In this document: one piece after another, positions 23,266-36,589 of the stretch | How the letters are laid out: every line of letters starts with the position of its first letter | Numbering within the stretch: position 1 is the first letter of the stretch | Assembly: GCA_965153455.1 (NCBI GenBank) | Contig: OZ234500.1 | Location: 12,666,557 to 12,730,556 of the forward strand | Length of the DNA stretch: 64,000 nt | Direction: 5' to 3' | Origin: Sphagnum compactum | Lineage: Eukaryota > Bryophyta > Sphagnopsida > Sphagnales | The notes under the pieces: generated by a model | Database searches by the model: none | Told to the model about the DNA's origin: nothing | The model's input: the letters and a program-made list of their open reading frames with translations, nothing else | Made by a program: the position numbers and the translations under genes

Positions 23266-26200
23266 GGGGGCTGAAAAATCCTTGGGCAGGGGAAGAGGAT
23301 GTGTTTTTAGTTCATCCCCAAAATGGCTTGAACGGCCTCATCCTGAACTGGTGCACTGGTGGCTGCTGGTTCACTCCAGCCCTATGTCTTTACATCTGAA
23401 CGAGTAATAGTCACTATCCAAATCCATAGTAAAAAAAAACTTTTGAAGGGGTTAAAATGACCAGTGCAAAAGGGTCCATCAATACCATATAGCAGGAGGA
23501 TTTGCGCTACCCTACTGCAAGATTTAATGAAAAGGGGTGTTTGCCGGTGTGGGAGTGGAGATGCTTTAAGAACATCTCCACTGACGCTCAGTATGTGACC
23601 CTGCTGAAATATTTCTCACATCCAAGTTTTAGTTACAGTACACTAGCCCAGACTTAACTGAAAGAAACCTCAAACCATGGATCTGGTGTGGGTGCATACT
23701 GCATAGGTAAATATTTTAACTGACTACATTGATTCCAATAACTCAAATAATGTTTGCTGTTGCTGCTCGGTTTGTGCTCTTTATGGCTCATAAAGGATGG
23801 TAAAAAAGGCCCTGAAGAAGAGGATCCGCTCTTTTTGGCTGCCCCTTATTACCAGCCACAAGCTCCTTCAACGACCTGCCAGCTATATTAAGTTAATTGA
23901 GAGGCACGGCTCTTTTTTATGCCTTCTATAAATTTAATTAGAAGCTGGTAAATTTACTGAGAAATTTTACACAAAGGGAAAGATGTGTTCAGAAAGTGCT
24001 TCAGAGCTCAACTATAAGGCTTAAGCTAGGTGATAATTTCCTGGAATTATTTTAGAGATCCTCCATCCATGACAGTAAAGTGGCCTGTATTCTATAATTC
24101 GGCTGTCCATATAGCAGTTAAATAGTGTGAAACTCAAGTTGGGCCTGTAATATTGTTCTGAATACAGTCCCCTCCAAGACTATTGTAGGGATTACCAACT
24201 TACAGCTTGCTTCCAATTGTTTTACTTATAGTGTTATAACACATCATGGATCTTTTGTGCAAGATTTCTTTGCTTTTTTGACTTAGGGTTCCTTGCTTTT
24301 CATTATTTTTTACAGCACTACAATCAGAGGTTTTTTTTTCTCCCAATTTTTCAAGTAGGTGGACGGGCGATCATCAACAAGAGGAATGTTGCCATATTAT
24401 GAGGAAAAAAAAAAACATGTCACCATATTTAGACATGAGTTCGCATAGGTTGCCAGAACTAGCTAGGATTGTAAAATTTTGCACAGTACTTTTGCACTGT
24501 TTGTACTGAGTTTTTTTGGTCGCCACAACGTGAAAATTTGCCAAAAAAGAAAACACTGGTTACATGCTCAAAGCTTAAATATGTTGAAATACATGCCAAT
24601 GGATGGATTGACATAAACAGTGAACAGTGCTCAAATTCTCATTGTCTGATATAACGGTAAGTGCAAGTAGTCGCATTGCTCATTACAGGTTTTTCCCAAG
24701 AATCGTTTGGTTTAATTTTGTAATGCAATTCATTTTCAAGCAAAAAATTAGCTTTTTATCATATGTAGACTCTTCTTGCGTGCATTCTTCACGGAACCCC
24801 AAATATTTCTCAAGTAAAATTATTTAATTGTGACTTTCCACCAAAAAATGCTATGTTAATGTGAATGTGTAAGGTTTACTTTAGACAAGGGTCCAAGACA
24901 AATCAAATTATGATTTAGCTTACATGACATCATTTTGAAGGGAAAACCAATTGGTCTAGATAAAAAAAAGGAGCATAATGGAGAGCTCATGGATTGGAGA
25001 ATCACATGTAAGCTAGAGTTCAAAGTTGCTCATTTCTTTGTTTTGTTTTTTTTTTCTCCTTTTCACTGTTTTCTCTTATCTTGTTGGTCAAATTTTGTGA
25101 GCATGGAAGACATGCTTTAGATTGAGGACATTGTTAAAAGCACACCTACTCCCTTATTTCTGACCAATTCTAGAATTGACATAGTTGGTTTTGTGAATCC
25201 TCACAAGATGGTTGTTAGGAGTGCATTTTCAAAAAAATTTGAAAAAATAAAAAAAATAAAAAATCATGAAAATAAAAGACCAAAAATTAAACTAATCTTC
25301 TCACATGTCAGTCACACATTTTCAATATTGGACCCTCAAATTGAACCCCAAGCCTTTAGACACCCTCAGTATACCTTTTTTTAAAAATGTGTTTTTAATA
25401 TGAAAAAGGGTCCAATGCAAGGTTCAATTTGTTTCAAATTGGTCCCTGGGCTTTTGATCCCTGGACCCTTGTCTAAGAGTCATGAAGGTGTTCGACACCA
25501 ATGTCACAATGATGAACATACTTGCTACTTTTTTTATAAATGTTTTCTAACTACATATGTATTTTTGACAATGTATGTGGAAATTGTCAGCTTGTTGGAA
25601 TATGGGCATGCATGTTTCTCTAAAATGAAGATGGATTGTCTGGACCTTCGATGGATTTGGGCTGTCAGGTCTTATTAGAAATTGCAAGAAATTCAGTTAG
25701 GTTTCAAGTGCCGGTAGAGATATAGAAAATTAATAAACTCAACATGAACATGATTAAAGTCATCTTTTACTCCATGGTGAGTACCTTTTTGTACCCAATG
25801 TGTAAGGGCAGCAAGAATATAACCTCCATCATAAGCGTAGACCTGGCCTTGACTTGTTATTTTGTCACACCACTTTAATCAACATATTCTTAAACAAGTT
25901 GATGTTGCAGTAAATCAATTGTTTATGGTAGCATATTACATCCTAAATGCCAAACCAAAACCCAAGCTTGCAACCTAAACTATGTGTCTAATCTGTCCAA
26001 CATACACAGAGATAACAAATAACACCCTCACATGCAAATACAGATACAAATACAACATAATTTTTGAGAACACCCACACACATTTGACTTAGCAAATCTA
26101 TTTGATTTCAATTACTACCATAACAACAGTGAAAAATGAAATCTGGAGGCTCTTGATTTTGTCTACCTTATGATCAAACATGCCACATGCATATTTTCAT

Positions 26201-28079
26201 TAAGTTTAACCCAAGGATTGACATATTTTATTTAGCAACACTATGAACTTTCATTTTTCATCATGTAAAAATAGTATGAGGAATTACACAACTTAAGCAT
26301 ACAATTATCCTCCATGTACACAAATCAAGGGTTATTACAACACCCTAGAAACCAAAAATCCATTTACAAGAGTAAATGTAATATATGTTCAGTTGAAACT
26401 GATGAGTAGTTCAATATCGAGTATGCTGCAAAACAGAAAAGGTAGTCTGTGCATGCCCAAGCAGAAGTTTGACCTTCCCATTGCTCTAGTTCAGATGTGT
26501 ATAATTTGTGCCTTTCATTTTTCCTTCCTTCGCAGTTCTTTCTTCAGAAGCAGTTTGTCAACTGCAATTTATCAAAACCATCATTTCCTTGAAGATTGGG
26601 TTACCTCTGCAGCCTGCATTGCTCAGTGCATACTTCCAAGTTTCTACAGAGTTCCAAATTGCTGCTGTCCATTTAAAGTCCATTTCTTGTGAAGACATTT
26701 GTGGTCATCAATTCACTACCTGGAGAGCATATTGTCTCAAAATTGTCATAATAGCCTGCTTTCATGTACTTTTTCCTCAAGTATCAAAGTTCTCAGTGTA
26801 CATCACTGTATTTCTAAAGACCAAACATACTCAATATGCTACACACCTGCATATCAATTTTCCTGATATTCCTTAACCAACTGAAGGATGAACAGCATGT
26901 GCCCAAAGTTCTAAGCAATCACAGCTTCAGGCTGGAAACTTGCCTTCTTAATGTGAAGAGGCTGAGATAAACCACACAAAAGAACTTGACAAACAAGTAC
27001 CCCTTCAATGTGTTCAACAGGTTATTGATGCCAGAGGGCCCAGCATTCCTGTGGGTTTACAAGTAGTTACTATACAATCTTGGCCTTCTTTGTGCATTCA
27101 GGGGTCAGATATCTGCCCTTAACTTTTTTAACTTGAATCAAGGAACATGTAGTTTGTGAACTGTTCCATATTATCATTTCCTGAGCACTTTCATGGCTTG
27201 CATTTTCACATCATAACAAGGTTGCAAGCCAGGAAAGCGCTCAGGAAAGAAAAATGCAACAAATACCTGAAAGCCAAGGACTGTGCAATGGATGAAAGCA
27301 TATCTTGCGCTGTTGTGTGGTTCATCATGAGAATCTATTTCAATCATGTGAATCATATGGGAAATACAGTGGTTGCATTGAAGGTTGTATGACTCCAGTT
27401 TCAGAGGTTGTCAGAAGACTTCAATTTCCCAGAGGTATAGATATCCAATCTTGTTTAGTTGGTGGTATTCTTGTAAATAGTGAACTTATTCATTGCCCGA
27501 AGTTGATTACCATAATATTTGGACATTTCTAAGAAACAATAAGTAGCATACAAGTGGGTAGTAAGAATTGATATACATGGATGTGTGACAGATTACAAAG
27601 TTTGTTCGCAAGGTTGCTGAATCATGGAGCAGGATTCCCTACATATCCCACAGTATTTAGCATCAACCGTAATACCTGAAATCTTCCCACACAATTCGAG
27701 TCATTTCTGACCTCATATGGAACATGACACTTGTGTGGATGATAACTACTGTCAAGTACATCTGTGTAATTTTATACCAACCAGAGTTCTGGTGGTTATC
27801 TTGTACTTTTGGGAATGAAGGTTTTCAAATTTCTGCTGGCAGATAAAGTTCTTGAATACAATCCTGGGTACTCTATTGTTGCCATCAAGACTGTGACCAG
27901 GTCAATGACAAACTTCTTCCCTGGCCATTTCCCAGAGTCCATGTAATTCCAGGTGTTTTGATGGTTGAGGTTAGGTCAACGGTCTCTGTTTCGGGATCTC
28001 TAAACATCAATTGGCTTCTAAAGCTGTCTAGATCTTGTGGGAGATGTCTTCTCTGTTGAGTATAATGACTGACATTGTT
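23266..28079. other. Unique AT-rich stretch, no callable gene
   Basis: Two parts look less repetitive than the rest (26380-27100 and 27740-28020). They contain short minus-strand frames such as FKWTAAIWNSVETWKYAL near 26660 and WPGKKFVIDLVTVLMATIE near 27880. A good splice-acceptor-like tract lies on the plus strand at about 26506-26535. I recognise no family and cannot connect exons, so no gene is called. Confidence 0.35.
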
Positions 28080-28520
28080 ACTAGTATCATTTGATTGAAG
28101 TGCACCTCACCCAAGAACTCTTCCAAGTGCTCCTCACACTCACCAGCTCCAAGACATGCACCTAGCTCATTGCACATGCACACCCATGGACACACTTTAG
28201 CTCCATGCACCAAGCCAAACTCACATGTTACCCTACACTTAGCCTAAGCCTTGACTCACTACTCAAGTCTTGGATTTAGTCTCAATGCAAGCTTCCCAAC
28301 TGGTCTAGGATCTCGTTGCCCATGCATCCATGGTCATGTCCCACAATCCAACTGCATGGGCTCCCTTCTAAGAACTAAATGTCTTGTCCCACATGACTCA
28401 TGAGTCACCTAAGCAACTTGCATCCCACAAGTCACTCCCAAGTCCCCTTGGTTATCCCGCACCTTGTGAGGCACTAAGGTATGAAGCACCTTGCCTTGGG
28501 TGACTCCTTGTCATCCCAAC
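28080..28520. repeat. C-rich low-complexity tract
   Basis: Repeated short words such as ccatgcacc, tcccaac, caagtc and cctagc give a degenerate CA/CT-rich region of about 440 bp, unlike the AT-rich flanks. Confidence 0.4.
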
Positions 28521-30453
28521 CTAGCTATGGTTTCTCACTATGAAATGAGACATGTGTTGGTTGGGAGTCCTTGTCCTTGAACTATTATTTTAGGTCTTGC
28601 TAGATGTGTGCTAGCTCTAGTGGTTGCACTAGGCACAAATTGTTGATTTATGGCTATGGACACAAATTGGTGGCTATGGTAGCTCGATGTTGGGTTAGTT
28701 CTAAAGAGAGCTTCTTTGCTAGAATGGACAAAATATGTTATAGAGCAAGCTAGTTTTGGCATTAGTGACACTCTTGATTCAAATGAATGTTGTGAAGTCG
28801 TAACAAGGTGTTTGCACACTAAGGTGGACCACTCATGGAAAAATTTGACAATCTTTTAGTAAATTTGAATACTCCTTATTTGAAATCATAATTGAAATAT
28901 ATAAAATAGAAATCAAATTTATTTTTCTTTATATTGATTTATTCAAATGATCAATCACATATATGAAATTGACAGGGTATACAATTTAAAAACATTACTC
29001 TTCAAACCACCATGATAGTTGTCCTTTTGTTTTTAATGTGTCGTTTATATAGCATCTTAGGATAGTTTGTTTTTTAAAAAACATTTGTTCAAAATAAACT
29101 TTGTAACATTACAATTTAATTTATAATGTACTCAATAAAAAATAATTTTATAAATTGCAAAAATTGTGACATCTTTTTTGGTACACCTTATTAACTTTAA
29201 AATCCCCAATAGACGTTTGGCATTTGCAATGATTAGAAGGTAAAAGCCTATTGGTGGGGAAATGGTCATGGCCGGGTGAAGGGAGGGGGGAGGGGTGGGG
29301 AGTTTTTTATGGTTCTTCATTAGGAGTAAAAATAATGAAATCGAAGGTCTTAATTCAAAATTTGAAAATGGGGAATGTCATCTCCATTAAAATCAATGGG
29401 TGTACAAGATGTTCCATGATCATTTCTTCACTTATTTCCTATTTTAATTACTAGCCCATCAAAATTTGTAATCAAGCAACTTGGTGTGTGGAAACTAAAA
29501 ATTAAATGTTTTAATCTTTCTACAACTTGGATTTAGCTGTGATTTCTACAATAGTAAATATCATTGGACTCAAACATTTGAATGTTTATTTGTTGCTTTG
29601 CAATTCTTGGGTTGGAAAAGTTCTTTTGGATGTTCTTTTAGCTTTGAGCAAATAAAAGTGTTTCAAACCCATTAGAAATGAAAAATTTACACAATAGTAG
29701 ATTTCTTTAAAGGTCTATATTTTCAAATGGAGGCAAGGGAAGAACTTGGGACCTTTCAACTACCTTTCCTTCTACTATGGAACAGAAAAAAAAAAAAAAA
29801 CATTCATTTTACAATCCACCTTCATTTTTGGGAAAAAAAGAACAAAAAAAAGGGTTCCTTTCATTCCTTTTATTTCTTTTGTGATCCTATAAATGTACAC
29901 CCACTAGTAACTAGTTAACAACATGTATTCCCTAGGTGTATACAGTAGTCTATAAGTCTATTTGATCTGCATATGCATAATGAAATTTACAACATTAAAA
30001 TTGTCCTAATATTCATAAACTGGAAGTAGACATGTTTTCTTTAAGTTGCCAAGCTTTATGTAGAAACAAGTTACAACATAGGCTTTTTACAAGTTTTTAA
30101 GATCTTCCAAACTCATATGGTACATTGTCTTCCAAAACTTTTACATAATTTTTGCACCTCCCCCCCCCTCCCCCCACCCGTCTCCAAGGACCCACATTCA
30201 CTACTAAAAAATCATGGATTTACAATTTGTTTTTGCAACTATTTTTTAGTTGTATGTGATATTTTCAATTAAAAATTCCCTTAGTAATAAATGACAAGTT
30301 GCAATTGACTACTAGTTGCAAGTTGACATAATAGATTTCATACTTTAATATATCAATTCATCCATTGTCATATGATATATGGTTGTTGCTTTTACAACTA
30401 TTGTACAAATATTTTGCTTGAAACATTTGCAAAGCATATTCAAGTTTCTAATG
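28521..30453. other. AT-rich spacer with two G/C runs
   Basis: No gene seen. G-runs on the + strand at about 29279-29301 and C-runs at about 30160-30180 are separate observations. Confidence 0.4.
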
Positions 30454-30458
30454 GACAT
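30454..30458. repeat. 5-bp target duplication of copia element (gacat), left
   Basis: Identical to 36585-36589, which directly follows the other LTR. Confidence 0.95.
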
Positions 30459-30771
30459 TGTTAACAAATAGGAGATCTACTCAAGTGCAAACATAAAACT
30501 TTATTGAAAGGAAACTATAACACGATGCTCACAACACAAAACACAAAATCAAGAACTCCTCAAGGTTCTTATCACAAGAAATACACAAACTTGTGTAATG
30601 AAGAAAAGAGAGCCAAACCATCAACACCAAGGTATTTAACTACAAGACCACACCACAAATAACCAAACTAAAATAAGTAAAGAAAATAGTTCAACCTTGT
30701 GAAAGTAACCTAGTTACTTTCTTACTCTAGTAACTAAAAAAACCTAACTAGTTGAGCTTGAATTCTCAACA
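30459..30771 (-). repeat. 3' LTR of copia element
   Basis: 313 bp, from tgttaacaaata to gaattctcaaca on the + strand. It carries a polyadenylation signal AATAAA on the minus strand (30500-30505). The last codons of the polyprotein extend 28 bp into it. Confidence 0.95.
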
Positions 30772-33700
30772 CTCCCCCTCAAGTTCAAATCCACTTCTAG
30801 TACACCAAGCATTTTTCGAAACTTCTTTAGCTTGTCTGTACCTAAAGCCTTTGTGAAAATGTCAGCAACCTGATCTTCAGTACTGACATGAATAAGGTCA
30901 ATTTCTTTTGCTAGAACTTTTTTTCTAATAAAGTGGTAGTGCACCTCAATGTGCTTTGTCCTAGCATGATAGACCGGGTTGTTAGCAAGTAATATGCTAC
31001 TGATGTTATCACAATAAATGACAATAGTAGCATCCACTAACTGTCCCAAATCTGAGAGTAGTTTTTGTAACCAAACTACTTCACATGCAGCAATTGCTGC
31101 ACCTCTGTATTCTGCCTCCGTGCTTGATAATGCAACTGTTGGTTGTTTCTTACTGCTCCAACTAACAGCACCACTTCCAAAAGAAAACATGAAACCACTA
31201 GTTGATCTTCTATCTGAAACATTGCCAGCCCAATCAGCATCTGTGTATCCATGTACTTGTAACTAGCTCTTGGCTTCATAGAAAATTCCACAATGCAAAG
31301 TATGTTTTATGTACCTCAATATGCGCCTCACTGCATCCAAATGTGGCTTTCGTGGTGTTTGCATGAATTGATTCACCACTCCAACTGCATAACTCAAATC
31401 TGGCCTTGTGATGGTCATGTAAATCAAACTCCCCACTATGCGCCTGTACATAGTGGCATCCTCCACAAGGTCTCCTTCATCTGCACTTAACTTCACATTT
31501 TGCTCCAATGGAATTGAAATGGGTTTGCACCCTGTCATCCCATATTCGGACAATTTGTTCAAGGCATATTGCCTTTGTAATAACCATATCCCTTTGGAGG
31601 ATTGGATTACCTCAATGCCGAGGAAGTAACGCAACTCTCCCAAATCCTTCATCTCAAACTTTTGCTTTAAAAGTTTCTTCAAATCAAAGATGTCTGCATC
31701 ACTATCTCCTGTGATAATCAAGTCATCAACATAGATGACTATGACCACAATCCCATGATTTGTCTTTTTCACATATAGTGAAAAATCTGCATTGGATGTT
31801 TGAAATCCACTTGTGACAAGATACTGACCTATCTTGTCTGACCAAGCTCTAGGTGCTTGCTTCAAGCCATACAAAGCTTTCTTCAACCTACAAACCAAAT
31901 TAGGATGTGTTTGGTCCACATAACCTGGTGGTTGTTCCATGTACACTTCTTCCTGTAAATCTCCATGAAGAAAAGCATTCTTTACATCCATTTGATGTAA
32001 AGACCATCCTTTTGCTGCTGCCATAGCAATGATTGCTCTTACAGTTGTCATTTTGGCAACTGGACTATAGGTCTCCTCATAGTCTATGCCATACGTTTGG
32101 GCATAACCTTTGGCAACCAATCTTGCTTTGTATCTGCTCACAGATCCATTTGCATTGTGTTTGACTTTGTACACCCATTTGCACCCAATTGCTTTCTTGT
32201 CTTTTGGTAAAGCTACCAATTCCCAAGTAGCATTCGCATCCAAAGCCGCCATCTCTTCATCCATGGCATTGTCCCACTTAGGATTTCCAACCGCTTGTTC
32301 AAAACAAGTGGGTTCAACCTCTTGTATAACTCTCACCATGTATGCGTAATGATGAGCTACAAAGCCATCATATGTGAGTTTTTGTACAGGGTACTTGACT
32401 CGTGTGGATCTTCGTACTCCAATGTTGTTGTCAGGTGTTTTCAAAGCTTTCTTGACCATCCGAGCTCCAGGAGTAGTAATTGAGGTGATTCTTGATTCTT
32501 CACCCTCACTCTTCTCTGACTCACTTGATTCACCATCTACATGAGAATTTCTAGATGATGTTTGTGAACTACCATGTACAATGTTTGAAGATCTTAATCT
32601 TCCTTTCCATGGAGTGCTACTGGACCCACTAATTGAAGACTCTTGTGGTCCACTAATTAATTGTGATTCTTGTTCCACATTTGATGAAACATCACCATTT
32701 CTAGCTTCTTCATCTTCTGCTACCTTCAATGGTGAGTACCAACTAGCCATCTCATCAAACACAACATCTCTACTCACTTGCAACTTCCGAGTGGAAGGGC
32801 TAAAACATCTATATCCCTTTTGTTCTGAGGAGTATCCAATGAAGATACATTTATCAGCTTTTGGGTCTAGTTTTGATCTCTTCTCATCAGGAACATGCAC
32901 GTATGCAATGCAACCAAACACTCTGAGGTGTGAAACATCGGGTTTCTTGCCTGTGAATTTTTCTTCAGGTGTCATGCCATGAACTGCCGTTGTGGGCGTT
33001 CGATTCATGATATAGACTGCAGTTGCTACCGCCTCAGCCCAAAAGTAATTTGGCAAGTTCTTTTCATTCAACATGGCACGTGCTATTTCTGCAATGTGCC
33101 TGTTCTTCCTTTCAGCAACTCCATTCTGTTGTGGGGAGTAACTACATGAGTACTTCCTTTGAATTCCATGTTCCTTCAAGTACTCACTGAATTCATTTGA
33201 AAAATATTCTCCCCCTCCATCAGACCTTAGGCATTTGATGCTCACACCCTTCTCCTTCTCTACCATTGCCTTGAAGTTCAAAAAATGCTGAAACACTTCA
33301 CCTTTGTGTTTCATGAAATAGACCCACACCTTCCTTGTGTGGTCATCAATGAAACTCACGTAGTACTTGCATCCTCCAATGGATTCTATCTTCGTGGTCC
33401 ACACATCTGAGTGGATCATTTCCAAAGGTTTGGAACTTACATGAGTTGTTTGAGCTGGAAATGGATGCCTAGCTTGCTTCCCCAATTGGCATGCTTCACA
33501 AACCTTTGACATCACCTCTTCTGCTCCAAATTTGGGAAGACCTCCAACAAGTTTTTGTTTCTCCATGAGCTTAAGACGTTGGAGATTAACATGGCCAACT
33601 CGCTTGTGCCAAATTCCAATGTCTCCAGCTCCTTTTCCATGTGTGAATAACATGGAATTCACCTCAGGCATGTTCACATCCAAGGTGAACATTCGTCCAT

Positions 33701-35036
33701 TCCTTTCCCCTTTTGCAATCAATTTGCCTTGGTTCTTCATGTCTTCCACAAAACATCCATTTGGGTTGAATGTCACCTGTAAACCTTGTTCCACCATCTG
33801 GCCTACGAAAACCAAATTTTTTGTTATGGTTGGAACATGAAATACATCTTTCAGGTACTTTGTTTGCCCATCTTCCATGGCCAATGGCACCTTGCCAATT
33901 TGTGTGATGGGATGTGTAGTGTCATCACCAGTTTCCACAAACCCTGGTGTCTTCAAATCCTTTGCGTCTCTAAACCATTCTCCATGGCTAGTCATGTGGT
34001 TTGAAGCTCCAGAGTCCACATACCAGACATTGTTGTCTGATACACCTCCTATCATTGAATTTGCCATGTGCTGCATCACAAACAGTTGCTCATCACCTTG
34101 ATTGCTAGTTGATGCATAATTCCCTTGTTGCAGCTTTCCATTTCGTGCATCATGCTCCCTTTGATAATAGTTCTTTGCCATGTGCCCAGGTTTCCCGCAG
34201 TAGTAGCAATTTGAATCGCTATTTGGTTGTTAACCTCGATGACTTCCACCACGACCTCCACGACTTCCTCGACTTCCTCTTCCTCCAAAGTTTCCTCGTC
34301 CACCTCCATGAGCTTGACCTTCATGTTGATGTCCACCATGTGAGCTTCCGGGTCGACCTCGAAATGAGGTTTTACCACCTCTGCCTCTACCTCTATTGGT
34401 ATTTGAGTAAAAAGCACTCTCTTGTGATCCTCCATTGGATGAAGTACCAACAATTCTCATCTCTTCACTTATAAGTAATGTTATTAAGTCTTGGAAGTTG
34501 GGAAATGTTTCTCGAACTGCAATTGAGGTACGGAACTGACTATAGTCTTTTCCAAGTCCATTTAAGGTCACGGCCACTAAATCTTCATCATCTACAGGGG
34601 CTCCTATAGATGCAAGAGCATCTGCAAGGTTTTTCACCTTTATAGAATAGTCATTGATGTTCATCTTGTTTTTCTGTAGATTATGCAACTCTTGCTTGAG
34701 CTGCATTTTGCGGGCTTGTGTATTGGTGTTGTACATCTTCACCAATGTATCCCAAGCTTGCTTGGGTGATTTTGCATCTTGAATATGCACAATCATGGAA
34801 TCGAACACACTCACAGAAAGCCAATACAAGACTTTCCTTGCTTTTTCATGCCAACTTTTATTGGCTTGAATTTGTTGTTGTGTGGGGTTTTCTAGGAGAG
34901 GAGGTTCTGTCTCGTCACTAGTTATGAATTCCCAATAACCTTTCCCCATCAAGAAATTCATAATCCTAAATTTTCACACTTGAAAATTATTCTTGTCCAA
35001 TTTCTCAATTACAATTTGAGAAAGATTATCTGCCAT
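30744..35036 (-). pseudogene. copia gag-pol polyprotein with three in-frame stops
   Basis: One frame of 1431 codons from ATG 35036 to TAG 30744. It is broken by TGA 34974-34976 (codon 21), TAA 34230-34232 just before the zinc knuckle, and TAG 31263-31265 ahead of RNase H. Gag is the UBN2 type (RKMQLKQELHNL, then a Gly/Arg-rich tail). The knuckle reads CYYCGKPGHMAKNY, with tyrosine where the last cysteine belongs. Protease has WYVDSGASNHMT. Integrase has the HHCC finger (WHKRVGH, CEACQLGK) and a D,D35E triad. Reverse transcriptase has HQMDVKNAFLHG and IYVDDLIITG. RNase H has [10 protein letters not shown] and [13 protein letters not shown]. There are no frameshifts over 4.3 kb. The TAA and knuckle changes look like C-to-T or G-to-A transitions. 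Confidence 0.9.
30772..30784 (-). promoter_or_regulatory. Polypurine tract
   Basis: On the minus strand this reads acttgagggggag immediately upstream of the 3' LTR, the expected primer site for plus-strand DNA synthesis. Confidence 0.85.
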
Positions 35037-36260
35037 CTCTCAAAGCAACTCTCAATGTCTTCTTGGGGTTTCACAAATGATTTTAATTCCTTCCTTGGGT
35101 TTCTAGGATTGGAATTAGGGTTTTCCTTCCTTAAGTTTCTAGGATTAGGGTTAGGGTTAAGGTTGAACAAGATGGACCTTGCATATGTATGTATGTCTTG
35201 AGTATTATACAAAATTCTATACTATACGTAGGTTTTACGTATATGTAGGTATTTCGTATAATATTTTGTGTGGTTTTAAGTACATGATTACATACCAAAC
35301 TTTTGTATGAAGGTCTTGATAATGTATTTGCGCTTCCCAAACTTCAAACTCCTTCTTTCAAGTTCTCCCAAGTTGTATTTGCTCCACTTCAAAATTCGTT
35401 TTGATGTCTTCTTAATGTAAACTTTTGTCATAGCAACTTTGCAAAGCTCCTCCACTCACATATGACCTTGGATCGTTCTGAAATTTTGGTGAAACATAAA
35501 AAGCTATGTTTACTATCATCTCTCAAAATTTCAGCTCATTTAATCTCATAAAATGAGAGATTTTGCTACTTCCTTGAAATCACCTCAAACTGGGACCTGA
35601 ACACAAAATGACTTACTATTCACTTTCAGCAACTCCAAACTCCTTGAGATTTAAGAAGACACATGAAATATATGTCTTCTATGTCTGTTCAAAATTTCAG
35701 GTTTATTGATGATGATCACAAAGAGTTATCACTTTCAAAAGAAACTGACTTCAAAACCAAGGCTGAAACTTTAGGTACTTGGATCTCTCTCAATACATAT
35801 CCAAATGACATGAAATTTCTCTCACATATGTATTCCTTTATGATCTATAAGATCCCAAAGCTACAGATCCAAAAGAACTCAAACAAAGGAGATATGACCA
35901 AAAAACCAGATCTGATACAAAATCTTCAAAAGCTCATAACTCTCACAAAACAAATCCTTTTCACTTGAAATTTTGAGAATAGAAGCGTCTTATAGTCTTC
36001 TATAATCTCTTAAAGTTTCACTCCAAAATCTTTTCACAGTAGATCTAGATCTAGACTTAAAGATTTGATTTCCACAACTCTTGATATGTGGATCTCCTCT
36101 CACCTCTTTTCTTTTCTTTTCTTTCTCTTCACTTCTTTCCTTTCCCCGTTTCTCTTTTGCACTTGACAAACTCCTATGATATTATTAGAGACTCTCAAGC
36201 TCTAGTTCTAGAGACTTTCTAGCTCTAGATCTCTTTCAACCTTCTCACTAAACAACCTAA
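35037..36260 (-). other. Long untranslated leader of the copia element
   Basis: 1.2 kb lies between the primer site and the gag start. It is alignable with the leader of the second copy (63191 onward). It contains a purine-rich gaaaagaaaag run (minus strand) near 36105-36125, short telomere-like ttagggttaggg words at about 35145-35158, and an antisense open frame at 35663-35968. Confidence 0.75.
35663..35968 (+). other. Antisense open frame in the copia leader
   Basis: A 101-codon frame runs opposite to the element. The second copy (62864 onward) keeps the same frame in the corresponding place (63585-63779 on the minus strand) and, after one TAG, continues to a stop at the equivalent position. 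Shared pieces include LSLSKETDFKT, NDMKFLSH and MIYKIPKL. No domain is recognised. It may only reflect nucleotide-level conservation of the leader. Confidence 0.4.
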
Positions 36261-36272
36261 GCTCTGATACCA
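36261..36272 (-). promoter_or_regulatory. Primer-binding site, initiator Met-tRNA
   Basis: On the minus strand tggtatcagagc follows the 5' LTR directly. It is complementary to the 3' end of plant initiator methionine tRNA, as in most plant copia elements. Confidence 0.95.
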
Positions 36273-36584
36273 TGTTAACAAATAGGAGATCTACTCAAGT
36301 GCAAACATAAAACTTTATTGAAAGGAAACTATAACACGATGCTCACAACACAAAACACAAAATCAAGAACTCCTCAAGGTTCTTATCACAAGAAATACAC
36401 AAACTTGTGTAATGAAAAAAAAAAAGCCAAACCATCAACACCAAGGTATTTAACTACAAGACCACACCACAAATAACCAAACTAAAATAAGTAAGAAAAT
36501 AGTTCAACCTTGTGAAAGTAACCTAGTTACTTTCTTACTCTAGTAACTAAAGAAACCTAACTAGTTGAGCTTGAATTCTCAACA
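36273..36584 (-). repeat. 5' LTR of copia element
   Basis: 312 bp, with the same ends as the 3' LTR. It differs by three changes in an A/G run (near 36415), one in an A-run near the outer end, and one missing A. Confidence 0.95.
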
Positions 36585-36589
36585 GACAT
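36585..36589. repeat. 5-bp target duplication of copia element (gacat), right
   Basis: Same five bases as 30454-30458. Confidence 0.95.

Larger units (their letters stand above)
30459..36584 (-). mobile_element. Ty1/copia LTR retrotransposon, nearly complete
   Basis: A 6.1-kb element transcribed on the minus strand. It has two LTRs (312-313 bp, TG...CA ends), a GACAT target duplication, an initiator Met-tRNA primer site, a 1.2-kb leader, one gag-pol frame, and a polypurine tract next to the 3' LTR. The LTRs differ by four substitutions and one single-base indel by my alignment, so insertion is recent. Domain order gag, protease, integrase, reverse transcriptase, RNase H defines copia rather than gypsy. 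Three in-frame stops and a lost zinc-knuckle cysteine mean this copy is not autonomous as it stands. A second member of the family begins at 62864 on the other strand. Confidence 0.95.

Noticed and set aside
31293-34474. Plus-strand frames across the copia element
   Set aside because: Shadows of the minus-strand gag-pol.
35140-35160. Telomere-like ttagggttaggg words
   Set aside because: Only about two units, embedded in a retrotransposon leader. Not an interstitial telomere array.
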